A stretch of DNA of 64,000 nt from Telmatactis stephensoni (Eukaryota > Cnidaria > Anthozoa > Actiniaria > Isophelliidae), in contig JALIZF010001495.1 of the NCBI GenBank assembly GCA_029948255.1, forward strand, positions 62,001 through 126,000, written 5' to 3'. A model generated the notes under the pieces. It saw only the letters and a list, made by a program, of their open reading frames with translations. It made no database searches and had not been told where the DNA came from. The position numbers were made by a program, and so were the translations under genes. Shown here piece after piece: positions 54,731 through 64,000 of the stretch (position 1 is its first letter; every line of letters begins with the position of its first letter).

Positions 54731-55545
54731 GAATGTCAGAGTTCGCAGGAAGCTGAATATAGAAAACCGCTGTAAACGTATACAAAAAGAGAATGTCTTT
54801 ACGTTTCCCTTCGATAGTTTAACGTACGGTTTAAGTCAAGTGACACAAGCCTGTCAACATAGGAAACATTGCTTGGTGGACAGTTCAGGATGAACTGACT
54901 TGGTGAGTTGAGTCCTGGTGTTGAGTGTTGTATGTAGAGTGTATCTATTGTACATGTAGTAGTAGCGAGTGTGAATGAGTCTCGGAGATATTATCAGATT
55001 CTGATTCTGACTAAACTAGACAAGAACATTCGTACGATTGTTTATTAGGACTCGATCTTTAACCAGTCAGGGACGGTACAACAAGCAACTAGACTAGTAA
55101 CATATAAAGTTTGAAATTATACACGGTTCAAGCCACGTGAAAAGCTTCCTAATGTAGTTTCGAACATGCACTCCAGAGACGTTTTCAATGACGTCATAGA
55201 AATATAGCGCGCAGAAACGAGCAGGGCCGTACGGGGTTTTTACAGCCCGTTCGAGCAAAGCCGTCCGACCCTGATCACGTGACTTTTTCAGAAGGATTTA
55301 CTAAGAGCGCATGATCCGGGAAAATACGGGTCACGTGATAAATTGCTAATATCACCGACAATTTTCCACAGTCATTACCTCTGCATTAGATATTTTGCAT
55401 ACAACGCTCAACTCACATTGACACTGTATTTTTGATAAAATGTTTGTAAACAAATATTATGTTTTAGTCAGTTTCAGTTTTATGGTCTCAGTGCTAAAGA
55501 GCGGTTCTTCCGTTGTGTTTTTGTGATTAGAAACGCGTATTTTCG
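54731..55545. other. No gene seen
   Basis: No coding or repeat feature recognised. Confidence 0.45.
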
Positions 55546-55696
55546 TAGAGTCATGGCACTTAATCCGTGACTAATAGGGATTAGTCTAACAGACATTAGT
55601 AGACACTATATATTTTTATTGTTTTCTTTTGTTTTGATTCGACTATTAGACATTGACTATTAGATTTTGATTCACGGATTAAGTGCCATCACTCTA
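55546..55696. mobile_element. MITE with 25-bp TIRs
   Basis: TAGAGTCATGGCACTTAATC... and its inverse ...GATTAAGTGCCATCACTCTA, with about 25 bp matched (one mismatch). The interior contains ACTATTAGACATTGACTATTAGA repeats. Non-coding. Confidence 0.75.
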
Positions 55697-55708
55697 GGTG
55701 TGTTATTA

Positions 55709-55861
55709 ATAGGAAATTGCACCTTAGTTGTCGAAGAATTAATGAAAAATACCGCTTGTATTTGATGAAAGAGGCTGAATACCACACGTGCTATTAAGCC
55801 ACTTTCATCAAACACGCGCAGTATTTTTCATTAATTCTTCTAGAACGGTGTAATTTCCTAT
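55709..55861. repeat. Fold-back element
   Basis: From AATAGGAAATTGCACC to GGTGTAATTTCCTATA, a palindrome of about 70-bp arms including AGAATTAATGAAAAATAC and TTTGATGAAAG. It lies about 640 bp upstream of the immunoglobulin gene start. Confidence 0.75.
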
Positions 55862-56501
55862 ACTAACTGTTTAAGAGATCGGTATTTATCGGAATCTACT
55901 TTTTAACATGAGCGTTAACGTTTTAACCAACTATCTAGTCTTAGTAAAAAATCGACACCATGTAATAGTAAATTAATATTAATAGAGCGAACATGATCTA
56001 CCGCTATAGTTATAAACAGTCACAACTGATATAAACAGACAGTATTTAATAACAGCTAGACCCGGAACCAACAGCAGCTCTTGAACTTGTAATCTTCGCA
56101 TTTTCCAACACGAAAAACGATTTCATCATGGCTAGTTATATATACATGTTTGTGATGTTAGGGTAGACATTATGGCTCCATGGAGACTCTCTAAGTCAAT
56201 GGTACCTAAATTAATTGTAATTTTTGATATTTCAAAACCCTAGTCAATGACGTACTTGTAGTTCTAGGTAAACTAAAATGACCTATCGCGTTACGTATTT
56301 GCTTTTTCGAGAGACAAAGCGATGGTTTGACAGGTCAATCCCTGCAGGAAAGACACGAGGTATTAGGTTCGCGTCTTTTTCACATATCAAGGCGAGAAAC
56401 AGTGGCACATCGAAATCCCACTAAACTGGTTTTCCCTGCCGTTTAGAAGTTGTGGATCTCAGGTTGCTATCTTACGTGATTTATCTGTGTTGCTAACGGC
56501 A
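55862..56501. other. Upstream region of the Ig gene
   Basis: No repeats or coding sequence; probably contains the promoter and 5'UTR, but no clear TATA box or start element was identified. Confidence 0.4.
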
Positions 56502-59500
56502 ATGCCTCGTAACAAGTCATCAATTCCTGATTGTCTGGTTTTTGTCTTTGAATTTTGCGTGTTTGCTCAGTGTGTGCCATCATCAGGTAAGGATTCTGTC
56601 TACTTATATCTTTGTTGTTTAAAAAGACATGCATCTATTAAAACATAAACTAATTCTAAACCGTTGTCTTCTCAAAGATGGGTTCGGGTGGGTTTATCAG
56701 CCGGAAAGTACCACGTACGGAGAGATTGGTTCCCGGTCCACTGAAATACACTGGCATTATAACTTTTCACATGGCGAAAAATTCAGAAGTTCAAGCATTA
56801 AGTCTGAGGGTAAACGTGTTGCCGATCGGCACTTTGGTGAAAGTACGTACAGGGTACACCGAACCTTTCCTGGCTATAAAATAATTGGTGAAACGAACAT
56901 TACCTTAGTATTACCAAGACTTGCAGCAAAGCATGACGGCCAATACTGTTGTTTTGTGGAATACACGATAAAATCGAGTTTATATGATAAGGAAAACTGT
57001 ACTACTTTGATAACATATGGTGAGTAGTAGCGTTTTATGGATTTTTATCTAATTTTTATCATCTTTGTGAATCGCGTGCATGTGTTTTAGAGGCCGCCTG
57101 GGAAGTATTTAGCACCACATCTTGCGCCTTTAGGGTCAGTTTGTAAGATACTTTCGCTAAAACAATGGTCGCTTTCCTCTCTGTTGCTTTCTTTACTATT
57201 GCACTCTACAGAGTCTTTTTCTGATGCTTCTAGCGCATTAGGAAACACCGTAATTTCAAAATGTGGTCTGACCATTAGATTGAGGGACGCAATTTAGTAG
57301 ATTCATTCATTTTCTGAATTTTTGTTTAGTTTAGCGCACTTAGCTCATTTTTTAATCAAATAGACCATTGCATTAGTACATAGTAAATTCATTAGCTCGG
57401 CTCATGATAATGGTGAAACGTGGAACTACAAAATATTAAAAAAAAACTTAGCATTTTAGCAGCGTTTGAGCTGTTTGCACAGCTGTCAGCTTCTTTCAAT
57501 AAGGAACAAACCACAATGAGAAGTGTTTCCGTCATGCAGAGAACTCACTTTCCGGGTGAATTTTGAGTAACCTGCCAATTCAACTATCTCATTAAAGAAA
57601 ACGTTCACATTGGAACTGACATTGCATTGTTCTTGCAGCGTTACCATCAATTAATATAACAGACATCTCTACAAATTTAACCGCCAATGTCTCTGATTCG
57701 TTGTTGTTACAATGCAAGTCCTCTGGAAAACCGCCTCCAGAAGTCTTGTGGACCAAACTTGGCAGCACTACAATATTGTCACGTGATAGCAAGTTATATC
57801 TGAATAACACTGTAAAAGAGCAAGCTGGTGAATATGAATGTAAAGCAAGAAACAAACACGGCCAGACTACTGCAAAGTTTGTTATTAGTTTACAGTGTAA
57901 GTGGAAATATACGTACCCTGCGAGCAGAGTCTCCCGGCTTTTACCTTCTCCGCGATCAATTAAAAGAAGGGAGGGAGACTAGTTGACTAGTCGTTCGTTC
58001 GCGGAGAAGGTAAAGGTAGACTCTGCTCGCAGGGTAAAATATACAGTACAGTGAAACCTCTCCTTGCGGACACCTCCAAAATATCTCTACACTACGGACT
58101 CTTTGTTGGGCCTTTGATGTACTCTTTTAAAGGTTCCACTGTGTAGTAAATTCACAACTTCGTGTGGAGGTGCCCTGAGGTTAAGGATCGGAAATGATGG
58201 AAATTGTAAAGAATGTTTAAAAGGGCGTATTAAAGGGAAAAAATGAATTCACTGATGCTTCGAGCCGTGAACTTCAATTTTGCTCTTTTGCACGTCGACG
58301 AACGCTGAAATAAAGGCTCGAAACCTTGAACTAAAATTGTCTTTACGATAATTTTATTTCCAGTTCAATTTAAAGACCAAACGAAAAACATATTGTTTTG
58401 TATAAAAAGTGTTCCAATTCCGAGGACAGTGATTAGAATTACTGTTTTGTCCGAATTAATATGGAAAGAAGTTTAAGGCGAGGGGTCTCCATCTTCTTGC
58501 GTATGTGAAGTTTAACTGTTTTCTACTTTTATATGCTCAATAACTAAGTTTCTTAAAATTGAACGTATTAGATGGCAACTATCTAGAGCATGGAATACAC
58601 ATTGTAATGATGTTTTTCTTTTTTGGAAACTGATATTTTGGTTTAATGTTTTGTGTGGTTTCCGAAGTTGGAAAAAAATATTTAGACAAAAAATGCCAAC
58701 ATGAAAATGGTCTGCAGCTATTCACTCTGTCTCTCCCACACACTTCCGTTTTCGTGAATGTCAGTATATAGTTCTGCGTGTTTTCCAAGTAGATCCAACC
58801 GACACATTAATTGACTTGTTCATTAAATACTCATTTGAAAGTCACATGCAAAGTACTTTTCATGAAGTTATTTTAAGATGCCGCCATTGTTTTGAAATAG
58901 AGACACTGCAGCGGTCGTAATAACGTTTATCTTATGTCATCAAGGATAAATTTACGAAATTTTTCAATAATGGACTTCCTTCCAGTGACCCGGCCTTAGA
59001 TGTTTTTACCGCCCAGGCCAATGAAGTGCGACCTAGACCTTCATATCGATGCTTGCATCGTGGGGGGGATTCGCGTGGTCTGACGAGACTAAAAACGGCT
59101 GCAAAAGAGACTAATCGTGCAATAGATGGACGTCAATCATTATCTATAGATTTAAAAACTACTCAAATAATTTCTTATTAAAAAATTCTGAAGAAAGTCT
59201 TGTTCAGCTTTTCGCGACCAATCAATTTTCTTGTCGTCAGTGAAAAATGTGCATTTTTCGAGGGGCAACGATGACTGACGTCCGTCTATACACGGTGCAA
59301 ACAAGCAATGTTAAAGTCGAGGTGATCGCACGTCATCGATATCAGCGGTAACTTTTCAAAAACCCACCCAATATTTTTTCTTACAGTCAAACCAAATATG
59401 ACATTCATATCGCGTGACACCATCGTGACAGAAGGAGGTAACGTAACACTAAAGTGCATGGCTGAAGGCCTACCTAAACCTGTGATGTCATGGTCACGTG

Positions 59501-62500
59501 ACTATGAGGCCATCATTAGTTATTCCTCCCACCTAAACTTGCAAAACGTCACTCGTAGTCACTCAAAGACATACCGCTGTACAGCTACTAATATTCTTGG
59601 CCAAGTCAGTAGTTGGGTTAGCGTCAATGTACTCTGTAAGTAAAACATCAGTCTCGTACCCTGAGCCTGCGTTCCTCCTGGTCTACACGAGGAAAGGCTT
59701 GGTTCGGCAGACCAAGTCAGAGAACTGTAGACTCTGCGGGACGAGATAGGTTAAACATCAGGTACTTAAATTGTTAAGGATTCATATCATTAGAAAAGCA
59801 AAGGATAGAAGAAAGTCCATAAGCACTTTGCACTGCATGGTAATGGTCTTTTCGGTAAGCCATTGCAAGCCCGCCAATTTTGAAAGTCATCGTGGCCCTA
59901 CAATTCTTTCAATTATTTCCCAACTAAAACACTGAATGCGCGCTTAAACCCTAGTTTGCATTTGATTGCTACGATCGCTGAACACTGTAGTCATTTATCT
60001 TAGGGATCTACAGTGAACTAACCTTTAGATTCAGATGGGGTGAGGGAAATAAGTTTTCATTAAGCGTGAACCTTGTTTTGATGTCTTTCTCCAGATATGC
60101 CTGACATCGTGTTTATTACAAGTATGCTGACCGTTAACGAAACAAATAGCGTTACACTACAGTGTAATGCCACAGGAAACCCAATTCCAGATGTACAATG
60201 GTTTAAACTGGGTAAACCCATGTCTTTGGCATCAGCCAATTCAGCAACTTATGTCATTAAAAACAGCAGTCATTCAAATACAGGAGACTATCAATGCAAG
60301 GCAAACAATACTGTTGAGACTGTCTCCCAGTCAACTACACTTGTTATACAGTGTAAGTATGGGATATAGTAGAGCAGGGAGGTGAGAATCCTGTATCGAC
60401 CATGCGCGCGGCGCACCTCTGTTCATTTTAAGCACTTGTAAAGTGGGTTCGATTGACCGGAATGAGACTACACGGAATAAAATCCTTAAATCGATGCAGT
60501 GGTAATTAAGCCCTCTCCCCCTCCCCCCAGGATTAGACGGCTCGCTTTATTTTAATAAAGTTACAAGGTGCAATTTTTAATTTCTACTTTGTTTGAATAA
60601 TCGATTTAAAATGGCTATTCCTTGTCTCCTATTCCGGAATATAATAGAGCCAACCAAATGCGCCCTAAAACCTAAAAGTGCTGCAAGAAGACTAGGGAGT
60701 CAGTTCAAAACATGGCGACCTTTCCTTCACCCCAAACTATCAGAGTGCTTTTCCGAGAAGCTAATTCAAACCTCTTGTATTTACAAAAACATTTCTTCCT
60801 AATAATGATTTCTGGTCGTACAAAGGCGTCAAAAGTGTAATAACACGTTGTGCAGCTTTTTTGTGTAGTATAGTTGATACTTTGGTATACAGGGGTGGAT
60901 TTAGGGGAGGAGTGCAGGGGGTGCGCACCCGCTCCTGAGACGACTTTGAGATCCTTTTTTCTTAATATTGTTTTCAAAATATCCTCTCGGCAGTTTCCAA
61001 TTTACATGATGGTGCGGCCCCCTCCTGAAGACGCTGCACCCCCTCCTGAAGATAATCCTGGATCCGCCCCTGGTATAAATTCCCAATATACATTTTATTT
61101 TGATGTTTGTTAAGATGCGGAAATACGGACAACAAATTCGTGCAACATTTCACGCAATATTGTTGCAAGTTGGAAAGCAAATGTTGCTCCGTACTACCAC
61201 TCTACACTACGCGCAACAAATTTTCTTTGTTGCACGAAGTAGAAGCACTGTCTACTTTTTGTAACAGAGAAATGTTGTTGCGCGCGGAATGGTAATACGA
61301 GCAACATATGCTCTGCAACTTGCAATACATACCACTTATTAGATATTTTCTTGTGTATTACGGGCTGATATTTACGATTCGCGTATGTATTTTGCCGAGC
61401 CTTTAGGCCTTTAGTGTTTTTTTCGCTTTGTTTTTTTACACTATTTTTTATTATTGAAGCAGTCCTTTTTGAAAACCAGCGCGCGCGCGCTTCAAACCAG
61501 TTTGAAGCCTTGACGTCATACAGGGCCGAATACGCAAACCGGATTTCTAGAGGGTATTACCGTCCCATTTTGGCCCTCAAACGATACCTTATGTGGAAAA
61601 TTGACGTCCCAATTGTATAATAAAACAATGTACGTTGCACGAAGTGTTCCACGAGTTTGTTGCCCGTATTGTTGTGCCTTTAAGTCATGGTCTGACTGTC
61701 TACGTACTCTTTGTAGATAAACCACGTATAACAGGTGGTATACAAAACCGTAATGTGACTGAAGGAGACCTCATTACACTGACCTGTATTGCTATTGGTC
61801 ATCCTGTTCCACGTATTACATGGACGTACATGGGGTCACACGTACAACATAGCAATAATGTCAGTATTAACGTCAGTCGTGGTAATGATGGACCAGTTAC
61901 ATGCACAGCAAGAAATATTCTTGGAGAAGATCAAAAAAGTGCAGTTGTGACTGTCTTTTGTAAGTAAATAGTTTTTGAGTCAATTCAATATATTTTGTCC
62001 GACTGATGGCTTGATAACTGAGCGCAAGAGCGCGAAGCAAAACTGATTTGATTCTCGCTTAAGCCTGGTTCACAAATGTAAAGATTAAGTAGGTACGCAT
62101 GCGCAATTAGAGTGTTTGCAAAACAAAGAAACGATGACGGCATGAAGCGAAATTTTGCCTTGCTTTTGCATTTACACGACCCTAGTCCACTCGAGCGCAA
62201 CCACAAACGCAAGCGTATATAAAGAAATTATTTTTTTTACGTTCCTTGTGTTTGCTTGTGCACTTGCAGTGCTTGCACGTTTGTTTCTCAAGTTCACATG
62301 TACACCGCTTTGCGCTTGCATAATAAAGAAATTATAAATAAATTAAGAAATTATTTTTTTCCGTTCTTTGTGTTTGCACTTGCAGTGCTTGCAGTTCACA
62401 TGTACACCGCTTTGCGCTTGCATTTGCAATTGCGTTGCTCGTGCATGTGAACCAGGCTTTAGGGAAAATAGTGAAACTTGAAAACAACAATTCATCAAGG

Positions 62501-63516
62501 AACGGAGGCTTTGGGTGACCACGTGACATGTACGATGCCAGTTACAAAAGGATCTCTTACCTTGAGAATCCACATGGTACTATGGTGCAAAACCTCTAGA
62601 AACAACTGAGCACTAAAAAGAGGGTTTTCAGTAATTAAGAACGCTTGAATGCGTTTGAATTTAGTTATAGCTGTTTGTAGTTATAGATTGTCCAAAAATT
62701 TCTAGGAAAAATAGTAAAACGTTTTTTTTTATCGTTGTATTGTTTATCAAATTAATCGTAAAGTTTCTGCTCACAAGACCTCTTGTTTGTACAGCAATGT
62801 TATTATGTTGCTTCTCACTGTAGACCCTCCAGAATTCTTAGTGAAGCCCAGTAACGTCACCTTAAATACAACTGGTGATATAGAATTAAGTTGCAATGCA
62901 AGCGGTAAACCACCTCCAATGATAACCTGGACAAGACATGGTTCATCTGCTGTTCTTCATAATGGGCCTTCTTACAGGAAACCAAATGCCACTAATGATG
63001 ATGCTGGATTGTACCGCTGTACAGCAGATAACGGCGTAGGAAGACCTGTCCATGTACATGCTATGGTAGTGGTTCATTGTAAGTAAATAATGCATGGTAA
63101 TAGTGCATTGTTAGTAAATAATACACAGTATTAGTTCATTGCTTAACAAAGAGATTCAATTTTTCCATGTATTTTTTTATTATTTATTGATAAATCCATG
63201 AATTCATCTTTTATATTCTTGTATATTTCACAATATAATTATTTTCCAGTCATGCCAACAGTTGTTGCCACCAATAAGCTGATTAAGTCATGGATTGGTC
63301 ATCCTGTGGAACTTGTCTGCATTGGACAAGGCGTTCCTCGTCCTGTAATCACGTGGTCAAGACATGGTCGTGAGATGAATCGTTTCACTAACTCATCCAC
63401 AAATGTGGTTCTACTGACATTCATACCGCAATCATCAAATGACTTTGGTGTCTACACGTGCTGGGCTCAAAACTTTATGGGGAAAGATAATAACTCCATT
63501 GTAGTTACTGAATTGA
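56502..63516 (+). CDS. Immunoglobulin-superfamily protein (signal peptide plus seven Ig-like domains), incomplete at 3' end
   Basis: Eight exons: 56,502-56,586, 56,678-57,019, 57,639-57,896, 59,387-59,635, 60,095-60,352, 61,717-61,959, 62,824-63,078 and 63,250-63,516. Every junction is GT-AG in phase 1, so each exon is a symmetric module; 652 codons are in the window. Exon 1 is a signal peptide (MPRNKSSIPDCLVFVFEFCV). Exon 2 is V-like (AAKHDGQYCCFVEY), lacks the usual early Cys and has Cys-Cys at the F strand. Exons 3-8 are I-set-like, each with Cys...Trp...D-x-G/x-Y-x-C (for example LLLQCKSSGKPPPEVLW and AGEYECKARN). Exon 6 has GPVTC instead of the GxYxC form. Extracellular adhesion or recognition receptor; hemicentin-, contactin- or alloreceptor-like roles are all possible. 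The last exon ends at a donor, so the gene continues beyond the window. Confidence 0.88.
57914..58036. mobile_element. MITE next to an Ig-gene splice donor
   Basis: TACCCTGCGAGCAGAGTCT at the left and AGACTCTGCTCGCAGGGTA at the right, with TACCTTCTCCGCG also paired. The flanks are AAATATACG (57,905-57,913) and AAATATACA (58,037-58,045), a 9-bp duplication with one change. It begins 17 bp after the donor of exon 3. Confidence 0.85.
58049..58142. repeat. Small Tc1-type MITE relic
   Basis: CAGTGAAACCTCTCC near the left and GGTTCCACTG at the right. Short, imperfect inverted ends of the CAGTG type. Directly follows the preceding MITE. Confidence 0.4.
59650..59755. repeat. Degenerate inverted repeat in intron 4
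   Basis: TCTCGTACCCTGAGCCTGCG at the left and GACTCTGCGGGACGAGA at the right are diverged inverted ends with internal GGTCT...AGACC pairing. They look like a decayed relative of the TACCCTGCGAG MITE. Confidence 0.45.
60890..61072. mobile_element. hAT-like MITE in intron 5
   Basis: CAGGGGTGGATTTAGGGG at the left and CCTGGATCCGCCCCTG at the right are the CAGGGGCGGATCCAGG-type ends I associate with hAT MITEs. GTATA occurs directly on both sides, shorter than the 8 bp expected for hAT. The interior has GTGCAGGGGGTGC and CTGCACCCCCTCC facing each other. Confidence 0.7.
61122..61670. repeat. Inverted-repeat element built on GCAACA motifs
   Basis: AATACGGACAACAAATTCGTG at the left is the inverse of CACGAGTTTGTTGCCCGTATT at the right, and GCAACATTTC-like units recur on both sides. 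It spans most of intron 5 up to 47 bp before exon 6. It includes a CGCGCGCGCGC run and A/T-rich middle. Confidence 0.5.
62062..62458. mobile_element. Harbinger-type MITE, second copy (intron 6)
   Basis: AGCCTGGTTCACA at the left and TGTGAACCAGGCT at the right with TTA on both sides (62,059-62,061; 62,459-62,461). The interior is rich in CTTGC/GCAAG-type repeats (CACTTGCAGTGCTTGCA twice), like the copy at 18.35 kb. Confidence 0.8.
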
Positions 63517-64000
63517 GTAAGTTAACTAGTGATTTTGTAACAGTTTCAATAATATTTTGATTAACGAATTTTATAAAATGATATATTTTCTTGTCATATC
63601 ATATGATCTCGTTTTGGAAAAAGTTGAGTCGTTATCATGTGGTTCAAATTTTTATGTCCTGCACTGTTGAACGATTTTAACGATGAAATGGTTTTTGTCA
63701 TCAAGTGTTTAAAGTTATCTTTATATTTCTATGATGAGATAGCAAAAACTGTTGTAAGAGTGATATACCAAAAGAAACTACATCCTATTTTTAATGAAAA
63801 AGAAGAAGAAGAAAAAAGGACAGAGAGATCGAGAATGAGAATGCCGTAGCAAACCTTGAAAAATTTGGAGAGGGGGGTGGGGCACAAAGCCACAATGCAT
63901 CACCTGATGACATAATTGAACAAATATTTTTTTTTATTAATTTAAATTTTTTTCTTGCTCTGTTTATATTTTTTAAATATTCCTAGAAAAACTTTTGGGT
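63517..64000 (+). other. Start of intron 8 of the Ig gene
   Basis: Non-coding; follows the GTAAGT donor at 63,517. An ORF of 70 codons at 63,637-63,849 ends in a Glu/Arg-rich low-complexity tail and is not considered a gene. Confidence 0.5.

Noticed and set aside
63637..63849. 70-codon ORF after the last Ig exon
   Set aside because: Ends in Glu/Arg low-complexity sequence within an intron; no signal for an exon.

Overview
The window reads as a metazoan nuclear contig, most likely from an anthozoan cnidarian such as a stony coral. It is A+T-rich. Genes are split by short GT-AG introns, and there are no bacterial operons or ribosome-binding-site patterns. Coding pieces belong to families I know as highly repeated in coral and sea-anemone genomes: CR1/L2 reverse transcriptases, Cryptons, Penelope, Merlin, Tc1, a zinc-finger/protein-primed PolB gene and a large multicopy nuclease gene. 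The species assignment is inference from family resemblance, because no database search was possible.

Layout. 0.4-1.7 kb: inverted-repeat element with a Harbinger/PIF-like transposase fragment. 3.0-7.0 kb: intron-rich, nonsense-bearing pseudogene with C2H2 fingers and the start of a protein-primed DNA polymerase B. 7.1-8.2 kb: truncated non-LTR reverse transcriptase. 8.3-12.4 kb: field of small inverted-repeat elements plus a dead Ty3-type gag. 13.1-16.6 kb: Crypton-type tyrosine recombinase gene interrupted by a TA-flanked element. 16.7-17.8 and 19.75-22.6 kb: two members of one 9-bp-TSD family; the second holds a RecQ-like helicase split by a CR1/L2 insertion. 26.8-31.6 kb: frameshifted large gene with zinc modules, an XPG/FEN-like nuclease region and a CXC cysteine cluster. 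32.5-33.0 kb: Merlin transposase fragment. 35.35-38.19 kb: TIR element with a 2A-like motif and a cysteine-protease-like ORF. 39.6-41.4 kb: Tc1 fold-back nested in the end of another TIR element. 42.2-42.8 kb: second Crypton-type fragment. 43.3-45.7 kb: Penelope debris in head-to-head arrangement.

The standout is 46,234-52,118: a 5.9-kb element with clean Tc1-type termini and TA target duplication. It encodes a complete three-exon DD34E transposase (338 aa, minus strand) and, divergently, a complete three-exon 511-aa BEN-domain protein. Arrays of a short GTGTAG-type motif lie inside both ends. Everything needed for an autonomous element with a cargo or accessory DNA-binding gene appears open.

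The right end, 56.5-63.5 kb, is the only clear host-type gene: a secreted or membrane immunoglobulin-superfamily protein. It has a signal-peptide exon and seven Ig-like exons, all phase 1-1, and continues past the window edge. Its introns carry several MITEs, one 17 bp from a splice donor. Apart from this gene, nearly all the content is transposable elements in several generations of nesting.
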